This document shows positions 12,401 to 25,706 of a stretch of 30,056 nucleotides of DNA, piece after piece. Made by a program: the position numbers and the translations under genes. The stretch is taken from assembly GCA_003118195.1 (NCBI GenBank), contig BEXV01000174.1, positions 155,346 through 185,401 of the forward strand, in the 5' to 3' direction. Each line of letters opens with the position of its first letter. The first letter of the stretch is position 1. Under the pieces are notes generated by a model. That model did not search any database and was not told the origin of the DNA. It saw only the letters and a program-made list of their open reading frames with translations. The DNA is from Hemicentrotus pulcherrimus. Taxonomy: Eukaryota > Echinodermata > Echinoidea > Camarodonta > Strongylocentrotidae.

Positions 12401-15400
12401 ACAAGTATTACATACAGAAATCTCTGACAATGTAATAACGGAGTATCTCACTATGTTCAATTTACATGACAGTGTAATCCATGTACATTTAGGAATCTAA
12501 CCCTTGTACATACATGTATATCTTTGTGAAGGAGTCTTTTCATTTCTTCATCTTTTTTGTTCCATATTGCATTTTAGCGCTTAGAGATTTCGATTGTAAG
12601 CGCTTTATAAGCACTGTTTTTATTTAATTATTTATTTCATTATTTAGTTGTTTAGTTATTTATTTATCTATTATTTATTTATTTATTCATTATTTATCGA
12701 TTTATTCATTCATTTATTTATCATTTATCTATTATTTATATATTTATTAATCATTTATTTATTATTTATTTATTTATTTATTTATTTCATGTGGTGCAGG
12801 GTTACCTGAGCAGTAGCTCTCCGGTCACGGCATTCCTGCTCCAGAATGCAGAGGAAAGCGACAATGATGAAGATGGTGATCAAGGGAAGAAAGGTCAGAA
12901 GTGTCCCCAGGTCATCAGTCTACAGTCCACCTCGAGACCAGGCTGTATCATTGAGCTGGACACACTCAACGATGCCAAACAGGTATAGTTCGCATCCAGT
13001 ATTCAAGCATGTTTTTTTACAGGATTTCAAAATACTGTTACTTTCTGTTACTTTCCAGGGGGGTGTTCCACAAAGACTAAGATCGACTTTAAGTTGGACT
13101 TAACTATGGCAGGCCATTCATGCCACTGGTTGCTATCACCATAGGTATATTAATTATGATCTTTAGATAATATTTTTCCTTCAATAACAAACTATCGAAA
13201 AAAGGTAAATGCCGTAGATTTGTGACTACGATTTGTACGTTCGTTGAGAAACCAATGCAAGGAATAGTTATTAGAAATAGTGGCTTGAAAGGCCTGCCAT
13301 AGTTAAGTTCATCTTAAAGTTGATGTGAAACACCCCCAGGTATTTTAGGTTTACATTTCTGTATTAAACACACCATAACCAGATTACAATGCTTACACTA
13401 AAACAGAATATCATGCCATTGCCTTATCCGCTCTGTACGTTTCGGTACTTACACTGTAAGCTTTAGCATTTCAGGTCATGTAATACAGTGCATTGTTGCG
13501 CGCAGCACTCACTTTGACATCCAGTACAATTTACGTGAAAACCAATCAAAGCTTTGCATATGATGTAGAAAAGTATACAGACCTGATCGACATATGGTAC
13601 AATTTAGCAAATTACCCATTAAAGCTTTCCAAGTGATGTAGAAAAGAATACAGAGTATTGGTGGTAAAAAACATACAGAGTACAGAGTACATAATTTATC
13701 GAGACCGAAAAAAAAAAATCGAAATCTCTTCCCTTCAAATTAGGAACGTAGTTTTACTTCATATAGTAGATTCTATTCTTTGTTTTCATTATGAAATTCA
13801 TGTTGAGACACAGAGATTTTTGAAAACCAATAAAAAGTTGCATTTTGAGGACTCAAAATATTCTGTACCTGTGTATACGACGCACCCTAACTTATGAATT
13901 TTCCCGACGGTAAAAAAAGTGCGTCTTATACACAGAGATTTACGGTACTGTTTGAAAGTAACTGAACTGCTCACAAGAATGACTGGCATACTTCTGACTG
14001 GTTCTTCGTCCCACAGAATTGGCAGAACGTGCAGCTGATGCATGTGTACCAGCAGCAGTTCATCTCGGGTCCAGACAGCAAGATCAGCCACTCCCGATCC
14101 AGCCACAGACTGGGCGGCAGTGCCAACTCTTCCCCGCTCCACACCAGTCTCTTCGAGGAGCGCTTCTTCCTGGTGGTCGTAGAGAGGAAACTAACCGGTC
14201 AGCCCATGGTCCACATGTGGTACATTCGGCTGGAGAGGGACGTGTCCAAGGGTGGAGGTGAGTTTGTTGACCGCAGAGTCTGCATACCTTGGAATGAAAG
14301 TGTTAACCAAGGCAGCAGGATTAGACAAATTTCTTTTACTTGCACATCATGTACCCCTTTTTCGGCACCTTGGTATACAGAGACAGTTTTATAGAGGTGT
14401 CTGCTTTACATATTCATGAAGAGGGACATGTCCAGGGTGGGCTGGGGGTGATAGTTTGTTTTGTTTCCACTAAAATACACTAAGATAAAAGTAGAAGCTA
14501 GTTGCAGTAGATTTCAAGGAATTTATGTACATGTACACCATGTATCATTACCACCATAAATGAACATTATATCATTCACAGCTAGTGAATTACAGTGTGT
14601 TTGTCATTTTTGGGTGCCTTTGGATAGAAAAAAGGAAAAAAGAGATGAATAAATCATCAAAATGCATGTACACACATGTACATCCCCAAAATTGTTTAAA
14701 TAATATTTAATTTATTACATTGGTGTATCTGTTTCTTTTTCCAGCACCCTGTGATGGCATAGAGTCTGATGAGGAATCTCAGTTGGATGACGATATTCCA
14801 GATGATTCTTCCAGTGATTTCTCTGACGGAGATGCATCGAATCAATACGACTCTGAGAAGAGTACTACCCAGGTCTCCAGCAAGATCAAAACATTCTCCT
14901 GGAAGGTGTGCAGTCAGAAGCTGGATCTTCCTTCTGGGGTGGAAGTCGTCAGTGCCACACCAGCTGCAGGTCATCTGAGTTCATCCAGCATTTACCCAGC
15001 TTGCGTTGCGCCCTACCTCTTCGCAACGGCTTGTTCAGATGGGAAACTACGCTTCTGGAAGTGTAATATGTCCTCAGGGGATGGTTCCCAGAGTAGCTTT
15101 GATCAGGGTGAGGAGTTGCCAGGGGAGATTGACCCATCTAAAGAAGATGATTTCACAAGAGCTGATTACCGTTGGGAGGAGTGGAAACTGCTTGTTCAAC
15201 CTGAGACAAATAGTTCTCTTGGTGTGCCAGGCTTGCCTGTTGCACTAAGTTCTGCATACAATGGACGCATTGCTTGCATTTCCAGGACAAATCCACACCA
15301 TGAACACCACAACGCTGACCTGATACCATTGAAGTTGGCTATCTATGAGTGCGAGTCTACAGGAGGATCAGAGTGGATGATTGAAGAAGCCATTGACCTT

Positions 15401-18400
15401 GGGATGCTCAACCTGAAAGCTTGGATGCGACAAGAAGATGATGAGGTCCCAGAATCGGAGGTGATCAACTACAAGACGATGAAACGAAGCTCTAAGGTGA
15501 ATGACTTCCTCCACATCTCAGCATCACCAAACTCCAGTTGCGGCAGTCCGCCATCTCCAGAAAACCTGCCAGCTGTTCTGACGCAACGCAAGCGCAGCTT
15601 CCTCAGGGCGAAGCAGTCACACTATGATGATGCAGGACTCCCTGTACAGCTCTCTTGGGTCTCCAAAGAGGAAGGCACCCATATTCTAACCGTGGGCATG
15701 GGATCCAAAGTAGTTGTCTTTGCACCTGTTTCAACAGAATTTGTAGAAGCAGGAGCTAATGGCGTACCTGATGATATCATTACACAGCAAACGGGTCTTC
15801 AGCGGGTGGCAACCATGGGGGAAACCACAAGGTTAAGATGGCTGCCACTAAGAACAGTCAATCTAAGTTCAGTGGATGGGATTGCACCACATTCCAAGAT
15901 GCTCTCATGGGTCAGAGCAGGAATTCTTGTGGTTGGATTGCAGAATGAGATGCACGTCTATAGTCAGTGGAGAGAGGAGAACTGGAGATCCAGGAGACGA
16001 AAGTTCAGGAGGCCAGTTCCAAGCACGACGGAGACGATAGTCTCTCAGAAGAGCACAAATTCCAACTTGTCTGTCAAAATCCAGACAATCCCCATGTCAA
16101 GGACGGACAGAGAGAAGTCTTACAATGACATGTCTGAGCTCCTCCGAGAGTCGACAATGATGTCTTCTAGCCAAGAGCAGGAGAATGAAAATGATGATAT
16201 CAAGCAAGATTTGGGTCTCTTTGAAATCTCCTACTCCACGTGCCCTGTTCTTCCACAGTACCATCCTAAACAACTCATGGGTTTGATGAGCAGTGGGAAG
16301 ATTCGGAGAGTCAAGGCCATTCTTGTTCACCTGGTCAACTGCATTGCTGGTGAGGACGCGGTCAAGCAGTCCCTCCTGGCTGGGGTCTCTCAAGACAGAG
16401 ACCAGGACGATGAGGAAGCAAAGTTTCGCCGCAACCTGCGTACACTGTCCGTGGCACACAGTCCCGTTGAGTCCTCTGTCCTGGATGATGGTGGTCCCCA
16501 GCCAGACTACATCGAACTTGCATCAGTCCCACCGCTTCCGCTCTACCGTCTCACATCTGCAGACACACCTGTCACCGTCACAACCGCTCCAACGGTCGCC
16601 AAGACGACTCGCCCAACCAGCATTCTTGGTCTACCTGATGAAATCACCATGGTGGATACCCAGGACTACACCCAGCTCTTCTCCAGTCTAGAGGCATTCC
16701 CATCTTCCCTCGATGCAGAAGGCGAGCTCAGATCGCCTCAAGATGGTGCTGCATCGTTGGCCAGTAAGCTCAAAGACCCTACATACTTCACTGTAGGACA
16801 GGCACAGCTACTTACCAACTACCTGACTCATATGCACTTGCCAGGATTGTCCTCTCAGGATCAGATGCATCTACTAGCTCTTGCTGATACCATTGCTTCC
16901 ACCAAGACGGAGATCACACCACACAGTGGAGGCAGTGCAGGTGAGACACAGCAAATGTTGTAAACATTAGAGGTTATCTTTTAGCAAGTATGCTACCGTT
17001 TTAAGGATCATACATGAATTAAAAGCAAAAGAGCATCACATACAGATGTTGACATACATGTATGTCCAATTTTTATTTTGAAAGTGAGATTTTCTATTAG
17101 ATTCCTTGTTCTTTTCTTCCATGGTCTTGCAAACGTCTCTTTATAATTCGTTTACACTATATGCAATTTCTGTACCAATACATAAATACCTATTTGAAAA
17201 TACTTTATAATCAATTTACCAAAAGCTCATATTATGCATCATTATTTAGACCTGTCTTCTACTAGCTCTACAATAAGCCAGTTCATAGTTGCAGTCTGAG
17301 CATGGGCAGATAAAGGTCATTGCAGACCAAATTATGAAATACACTGTATGTAATCATTATTCATATACATGTACATGCCAGCACAAGCAGTGCATTCCGT
17401 GATACACAGGTGGAAGTATTCTTTGAAAAGGGGAAACAAAGGTTATTTATATAGCACCTCCATTGCTGTAGGAGGGATTATTTAAAAATGTACAAAGTAG
17501 GACTTCTTCCTGTTTTGGAGAAATGTGGATATTTGGGGTCATTTGGGACATGTGCTAATCGTGAACTGGTCTATTTCATATGTGGTGGCCTCTTGTTTCT
17601 CCTTTCCAGGGACCGTAATTGCCAGGGAAGGAGCAGGCTATGCAACCGTTGATGACTCGGATTCATCTCATGCAGGTTAGTGGTTTAGCAGGGACCATTT
17701 CACAAAGCCCTTTTTCAATGACAAATGACAAAAACCAGTGATAAATCTGCTGATAACCAATCAGAAGCAAGGATTTTAGTAGCTTATAACAAAATCTGTT
17801 TTTTGTCACTGATGACAGGTTTTGTGAAATGCTCCCCTGGTCTCACTTCATGTAATGAAGAGAAGAACAGACAGGGAAAAAACATTGTATAAAGACACAT
17901 TTGGAGAAATTTAGACTAACAAAAGTAGAGAAGAGGATTGGGGGGGGGGGGAGGAAGAAGGATGAAGATTAATCAATATGGGAAGAAGAAATACATCAGT
18001 TGAAGAAATGGGGGAGAATTATATGACAAGACTAGAGATAAGAGGATGGAGAAGAAGAATTGAGAATATAACAAGGAGAAGAAGAGTTACGAAAATATTC
18101 TGGGGAGAGTCAGACCACTGTAAAGCATTGTTATAATATGTGCAGATACACTGTATCTATATAAAAGACTGGTTGAAAAGAAGATGTGACGCTCAAGGGA
18201 TAAAGCTGTCACAATGGCACATGCAATTGCATATTCATTTCTGTATGATTTGTGACCATGATTTGAATTTCCCTTGAGAGACCAATGCCATTGAATGGTG
18301 AACAGCCTGCCAAAGTAAAGTCCAACTAAAAGTCGATCTTGGTGAAGCACCCCCCTAGTTGTTAGCCTTGAAACTGCCAATGCAATACAAGACCTCTGCT

Positions 18401-19182
18401 TTGAGCCATTCTACCTCAATACATCACTAGCTCTTTATCTGACCCTATGTTAATACACTGTAGGTGAAACTCTGGATGAATGTGGTTTGAGATTCTTACT
18501 TGCTATGAGGTTCCACATTTGCCTCACCAAATCTCTTCCAAGACATCAACAGGTAAGTTCCAAGCACCTTGTCTTATCTAATGTACGTTGCTGTCCAAAT
18601 GGATTGCAATTGGGCCATCCACAACGGAATTGTTAATGATAAGATATTTTTGAGACACGTCCAGGATCCTTATTATAAAGCTTTATAAATGATTCATATT
18701 GGTTGATACCTAACTTGACTTCGCTGGTGACTCCATACCTAAGAGATACAGTGTACATGTAGGAAATTGTAAGGCCTTGTTGACATTGTAAGGATGGTAA
18801 ACATATATCCCAAAACAAGCTATGTACATTTATGATGATTTTGGTCTGCAGTCAAAATGAAGAAAACAATCAAATTTCCATTTGGATTTCACTATCACAA
18901 TTAAAATGCATTTAACAGATTGACACATATTTATGTATTTCTGATATTTTTAGGTACAGCTCAAGCACCAGGGTATCGGGAGCTGCCACTTTGCTTGGGC
19001 GTTTCACTCAGAGGCGGAGGAGGAGCTCCTGTCGCTCATACCGGGTCTTCAGAAGGGAACACCAACCTGGGCGGAGCTTCGATCAGTGGGCGTCGGCTGG
19101 TGGGTCAGGAACAACACCACACTCAAGAGATGCATGGAGAAGGTATGACTGCTCTCCTTCTGTCCCCTCCCCCTCCCCCCCC

Positions 19183-19219
<37 letters not shown>

Positions 19220-19533
19220 ATGTGATTATTCATTACTCTGTGAAATTAGAAGTACATATACAATAGAGCCTGCCTTAACCCATAGCCTGCCATGAGGCTG
19301 CATGCACGCTACCTATTGAGTGCCATGTGCGTGCAAGGGCGCTTTCGTATGAGCAGTTATTGTTCATGCTCATTGGGCTGTGCTGTGTGTTTTGCACTCA
19401 CCATTCATAGAACCTTCNCTGTCTCTCTCTCTCTGTCTCTTCCCTTCCTGTCTTATTCTTTTTCTCTTCTTAACTATCTTTCTTTTAAATGTATCCCTAT
19501 CTCTCTCTCTCTTTCTCTCTTTCTCTCTCCCCT

Positions 19534-19575
<42 letters not shown>

Positions 19576-22500
19576 ATGTGATTATTCATTACTCTGTGAA
19601 ATTAGAAGTACATATACAATAGAGCCTGCCTTAACCCATAGCCTGCCATGAGGCTGCATGCACGCTACCTATTGAGTGCCATGTGCGTGCAAGGGCGCTT
19701 TCGTATGAGCAGTTATTGTTCATGCTCATTGGGCTGTGCTGTGTGTTTTGCACTCACCATTCATAGAACCTTCGCGTTAATCAGATTATCTCCAAAACAA
19801 CCTGGCACAATGGGGATTGGCCCAGTGGCACGATAAGGGTTAACAACCACCTGTCTATGAGGACTACATATTTTTGTTTACCTTGAATAGGGTTTATCAT
19901 TAAAAGCTGTATTAAGGGAACCTGAACTTAGAGAGCAAGAACACTGTTCATGTTTCCCTTCAGCGGTCTTTATATACAGGTTTCACAGTATATATTTATA
20001 AACTTTTTTGTTGTTTTCTATCTTTGACAGGTTGCCAAGTCTCAGTTCCAGGCTCAGAAGAACCCGTTGGATTCAGCCCTCTTCTACCTGGCCATGAAGA
20101 AGAAAAATGTAGTATGGGGTTTGTTCAGGTGAGAACAGAGCGTCAGGATCACACATTCAGTAGATAAATGAAAAGAAGTGGATGTTCTAGGTCTAAAGGC
20201 ATTTTAATTTATAAAACAAATTTTAACTTAGAAATGTCTTTTTTTTTCTTCTTTAGGTCCATCTCGGACCAACGCATGACGCAGTTCTTCCGTAATGACT
20301 TCAATACCGATCGCTGGCGCAAGGCTGCTCTGAAGAATGCCTTTGCCCTGCTGGGCAGGCAGCGCTTTGAGCATGCAGCAGCCTTCTTCCTCCTGGCGGG
20401 GTCCCTCGAGGATGCCGTAGAGGTCTGCATGAACAACCTAGGGGATGTCCAGCTGGCCATGGTGGTGGCCAGGCTGTACGAGGATGAAGAGATGCCAGCC
20501 AAACAGAAGGAGATACTTAGATACAAAGTAAAGTTGCTAATGACTAGGAGTTTCTTCTTCTCCTTCTCCTTCTCCTTCTCCTTCTCCTTCTCCATCTCCA
20601 TCTCCTCCTCCTCCTCTTCCTCCTCCTCCTCCTCCTCCTCCTTCTCCTCCTCTTTCTTCTCCTCCTCCTCCTTCTCCTCCTCTTTCTTCTCCTCCTCCTC
20701 CTCCTTCTACTTCATTTCAATTTTGTTAATGTTTATACAGCTACTTCACTGATGAATATCTAGGATTCTAATTGAAGTCCTTGCAGTGAATGAAAATAAG
20801 TTTTTACTCTGTTTCTTACTTGAATTATTTCTTAAACGTGTATGCATCATTAAATTGAACTTAATCTCTTCCTGGTATGACTTTATGGTATGATCCCTGA
20901 CAAGATGTTTTAAAATTATGTGTAATTACACTGACATGTGACTTCTCATTACAGATTCTTGCTCAAGATGAGAAGGGGGAGAAGTTGCTGGAAACTCAGC
21001 CTCATTCTGATCCGTTCCTGAGGAGTATAGCCTTCTGGATGCTCAAAGACTACCCAGCCTCTCTAAAGACCTTGCTGCAGTCTTCCAGCCAGGAGAACAA
21101 CGGTCCCAAGAACAACCTACCCAGCGGACAGGCCACAGGGGATCATGAAGAGCAGAAAGGAGAGAGGGCAAATCCAGATGTCTTCAACTTCTACAACTAC
21201 CTGAGGACACATCCTCTCCTGTTGCGCCGACAGCTTGCGGATGCCAGCAAGGGAAGCCAAGGAGCAGCGTTGATGATCTCTGGTGCAGGCCTAGGTGGCT
21301 TTGGAAAGACATCTGTAGGAGGTGACCAACTGGTCAAGAACGAGATCACTCCAGAGGAGAGGCGGTTGTTCTTTACCACGGCTCATGCCCATCTCTCTGC
21401 AGGGTGCCCACTGTTGGCTTTGGATGTCTTAGCAAAGATTCCTAAAGTGAGGACTAAAACAAAAGAAGAGGATAACAAGATGGTCGAGAGCAAGAGTGCT
21501 GATGACCTTCCAAGTAGCAACATGATCTCAACAGGAACCATTGATACAACAGGGTTCTCAAGTGCCAGCTACACGGGATCATCGTCAAAGGACAGTGGAA
21601 TGAGTATGGACTGGGGGGCACCGGTCAGCAGTCAGTTGACCAATGGACACAAGAGTGATTCAGGGTTAGAAATGGACTGGGGTGCACCAATAGGGGGTAG
21701 GTTAGAAGAGGAAGATCTTTCTCTGGATTGGGGTGGTGATGATGATGATGATAGTGATGGGGAAGATAAGGAGGATGGTAAAAAAATAGAACAGAAGAAG
21801 TCAAGCTCTTCAGACGATAGCAATAATGGCACCCTGGTGAATGGTCTTGGTGATAGTGCTAGTGAGAAGAACGATGGTTCAGTGGTTAGTGATGACAATC
21901 AAGGTAGTATAGACATCATAGCTCAGCAGCTCAAGTTCATTTGCTGCCTGAAGATTATGATGGAAGAGCTGCGGACACTGGCCACTGGCTTTGAGGTAGA
22001 TGGTGGTCAACTCCGCTACCAGCTCTACATTTGGTTAGAGCAACAGGTAGAGACTCTCCAGCAGCTTTGTAACTACGGCAGCCCTATTACAACCAAGAAC
22101 ACAGCCGAAGATGATGAGATGGATGAGCAGGATGGGGCTGAGACCAACGGTGGTCAGGGAACGCTTTACGAGCAGCTGCAGGCGAAGCGCTTAGATCTGG
22201 AGGAGAAGAGACAGAGGGCCGTCAGAAGGAAACGATGGCTGCGTGACAACCACCACCTCCTGCGAACGCTCGTCAGCTACACTATGCTGTATGGAGCAAA
22301 TGGAGGTGGGCTGGCATCCGTTGCCATGGAGCTTGTTCTCCTGGTCCAGGAGCTCCAGCAGGAGCGCATCGTCCAGCAGCTCTCATCTCCCCTGCCCATC
22401 CCAACGACACTCCCCTTGATGTCTGCAAGCATCGCCAACTGCAAGACGGTCGTGACCGACCCCATCCTTTACCTCAGACTGCACATCCACAGTGTCCTTC

Positions 22501-24209
22501 GAACCATCTTGGATTTCAGTGCTCCACCCTCGCCCAACCATCACTCACCCATCATATCAATCGTCCATGCACTCAGTGCGGCTCTCTCTGCCTGCATCTA
22601 CCAGAGCCTGTGTGATAGTGATTCTTTCAGTGCATCCATTGGAAAGTCAAAGGTCATAGGTAAGAAGAAACATCACACTGTATTTAAGCACAAATTCATG
22701 TACTTTGTAAGTGGTCACCATCCAATTTGTTTTAAAATTAACATAATACAGTTGTTCTAAAATTGGATATTACATTATCATAAATTTGTCAGAAAATTTA
22801 TCGGGTACAAGATGTCTTACAAAAAAATTCTTGCAGCATCTACAATAAAAAAAAGGTATATTTAACAGAAGAAAGGAAAAACAAACCTTTTCCAACACAC
22901 TGTTTGTTAGTTGCATATAATTTTGGATTACATTTAAAAGCTAAATAATCAGCGTCACAAGAGTATATATCTTTGTGTTTTATGTATTTTACTTGAAACA
23001 TATCACTATTTTTTACTGTTAGATGTGCATTAAGTCTGCATTATAGTACAGTGTACATGTATTGTATTTATATAATAACAATCATACTAATAATGACAAA
23101 GTAATTTATACAAATGTATGCAAAACAGTTTCACAGAGTTCATTTAAATTTACATACAAGTAGCAAAAGTTAGCTGAGAGCCTCCTTATTTTGTATTGAA
23201 ACAGGAATGGATGCCTACACCCCCGGTGGTAGAAGTCATGTGATGTACAGGGTTGGACACCTGGTGAGCGTGGGCAGGAAGCGAAGCAGGCATCAGAGCC
23301 AGGAGCAGAACAATCTCAGTATCACATCACCTCCAGGAAAATGGCCAGGTAAGGAACAGCCTACTGTTAATAGCATCGTTTAACAATGTTAAATCTGAGA
23401 TGCACGGCCCTACATGTACATTGTATCAGTGTCTGTGATATGGTGTAATATTGAAGCCCTAAAATAATTCCGCTTCAAAATGATCACGAAGTGCCTCAAA
23501 GAAACAAAAATCTTTGAGTGACCGGTTTTAACCTACTAGTTCTCCCCAATAGACTGTAGTGTTTTGAAAACCATTAAAAAATCGCAAAATTTGTTTTCGA
23601 TTTTCAATCATAACTATCTTGATAATCAGACAGGCGATCGGCTTGTAAACGTCATGGGGTTCCTGACTGGCCTAGAGGTTTATTATTATCATTGCAGTAT
23701 GAGCTAAATGCAGGATTTTGTTTCAGAATCTGAGACAAAGCTACCCAATCCCTTTAATGTAAATTTTTCCATCATTACCCTAATTTACAAATCTCTGTAC
23801 ATGACTTTGTGCTCCATGTACACCCCCCTCGCTCAGGTGTTGCGACATACCAAGCCCTCCTTGCCAGTGAGAGGGAAGATGACATCCCCAGTCCAAACAT
23901 CCAGCTCTGTGAGGGTCTCGTTGCAGTCTACATGAGCCTTCTCCTCCATGCCCTATCCAACAACAACGCCAACGACCTCTTCAGGCTGGTTGGCCATGAC
24001 CTTAACAGCAAGACGTGGGCTTCCGTGTTTGGGGGTGGGGCCAAGGTGGTTGCCCCCAACAAACTTCTAGGTAAGCATTCTATATTTTGGTTAAATCCCA
24101 CTTCTCCATTCATTACTGTGTTGTAATTTATGGTGGCCTGAATATTTCTCTTTTTTCTCCCTCCCCCTTTTTCTGTCTCACTTTCTTTCTTTCTCTCTCT
24201 CTCTCTCTA

Positions 24210-24248
<39 letters not shown>

Positions 24249-25675
24249 GTACATGTACTTGTATCTGTTTTAAAAAACATGCAAACTACACAACTTGTAC
24301 TATTTACATTTACTTTGCTTGAGAGATGAATATATTACATGTTACACTTTATCCTCTCGTTGAATGGAAGATAACAATATTGATGAATTATTATTATTAT
24401 TGGTCCTTTATTTCGAGGCCAACAGGTTTTTAATCCATTCAATTTTCAATTCATTCATGTTTCCAACAAAACATCACAAATCAATTATGAGCATTTAAAA
24501 CAAATGTAAGAAATACGTGTTGGAATCAAAGGGGTCCACTAAAAAGCAATGCTTGTACAAGTGTGAACACCTCAAATGATACTTAGGAATAATGAGTACC
24601 GGTAATTAAATTAACTAATCCGTAACTACAATGTACATGTGCATTGTAAGTACATGAATTTGTTTGAGACCTGGTTATTGCTCTGGTGACATTTGCTCCA
24701 GGCTCTTTTTTTGTGAAAGATGCAGGGTTAGGGTTGCAATTGAGTCTCGGTTTAGGATAAGGGTTCGGTACAGTTTTAGTTCCAGAGTTGACCTCATGAT
24801 TTCTGTCAGTGTAGGAAATTGACAACAGAACAACTGTTTTAGGGCATTCAAAGTTGAACCACTAATGTCATATAAGATAAGTTATGCATAAGTCATTTGA
24901 ACTAAGATTTTTTACAAATGACAAAAAACATGCATTTCTTGAATTGTTCTGGTCTGGTTCTCCTGTAATTTCAGCATCATCATACAGCTCATCTAGTGGT
25001 GATGAGGCACTAGCCAAGCAGAGGGATAGACTAGCCCTGAGACTGATGGGCAAGGCCAGGACAGGAGGTAAATCTGCTGCAGCTACTGATGACAAGCCAG
25101 TCCTGAGAGAGGTCTTCGTTCCTCCTGAGACCAGTCTGAGGGATTACTTCCTAGTTAAGGTGAGGGTTGGTCTAGTAGCTAGACACGAATTTTGTCGTTA
25201 ACACCTTATTTTTCCTCTTCTTCATCCTATCTGTTTTCTTCTCCTTCTCCATCTCCTCTTCCTTCTCCTTCTTCTTCCTCTCCTCCTCTTCCTTCTCCCC
25301 CACCCCCTCTTTCTCCTCCTCCTCTTCCTCCTCTTCCTTCTCCTCCTCCTCTCCTCTCTCCTTCTCTCTCCTCTCCTTCTCCCATTCCTTCTCCTTCTCC
25401 TTCTCATCCTTCTGTTTCTTCTTCTATTTATATTAATTCTCTTGTTATGAAAGTGCAATTACAATTAATTTTTATTTGGTAAACATGTACGAAAACAAGT
25501 TCAAGTGTACATGCATTCTGCCAAACAGAAAATTTGAAGTCCAACCACAATTCAATTATTGTTTTTATTCTCTCAATATCAGGGTAATGCTATGATTGTA
25601 TGGCCCTCAATGAGAACAGTATGAAGACTGATGAGGCAACCGTGGTTAAACAAGACATTATTATCATTATTATTA

Positions 25676-25706
<31 letters not shown>

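Larger units (their letters stand above)
12087..12799 (+). other. Intron with SINE-like tail and TTTA repeat
   Basis: The last third is an AGCGCTT..AAGCGCTTTATAAGC motif followed by a TTTA/ATTT microsatellite. The first part is AT-rich with a TACATGTACCGGTAC palindrome near 12375. Confidence 0.6.
12983..14016 (+). other. Intron with MITE and hairpin repeat
   Basis: Contains the inverted-repeat element at 13056-13340 and the hairpin-forming repeat at 13870-13934. The A-rich open frame near 13658-13897 has no similarity I recognise. Confidence 0.65.
17676..18463 (+). other. Intron with two repeat elements
   Basis: Holds an inverted-repeat element (17688-17840), a G-run at 17940-17951 within a GA-rich stretch to about 18085, and a fragment related to the 13056 element (18240-18357). 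Confidence 0.6.
19143..20030 (+). other. Intron with CT tracts, an exact duplication and an N
   Basis: CT-rich tracts (19152-19216 and 19419-19573), a 204-bp exact direct duplication around an N at 19418, and a TTAA-flanked element. The Arg/Cys-rich frames here (e.g. 19292-19651) lie in the duplicated repeat and are not genes. Confidence 0.7.

Noticed and set aside
13658..13897. 79-residue frame in the intron after exon 8
   Set aside because: AT-rich, no recognised similarity, no splice phase fit with neighbouring exons.
19292..19836. Repeated Cys/Arg-rich frames (MRLHARYLLS..)
   Set aside because: They lie in the duplicated mobile element and CT repeats, contain the N, and are intronic to a well-supported gene.
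20528..20752. Open frame continuing from exon 15 into a Phe/Ser-rich tail
   Set aside because: It is translation of a TTC/TCC microsatellite after a good donor; exon 16 resumes the conserved protein in the right phase.
25222..25458. Minus-strand Arg-rich protein
   Set aside because: Pure artefact of the polypyrimidine repeat on the other strand.
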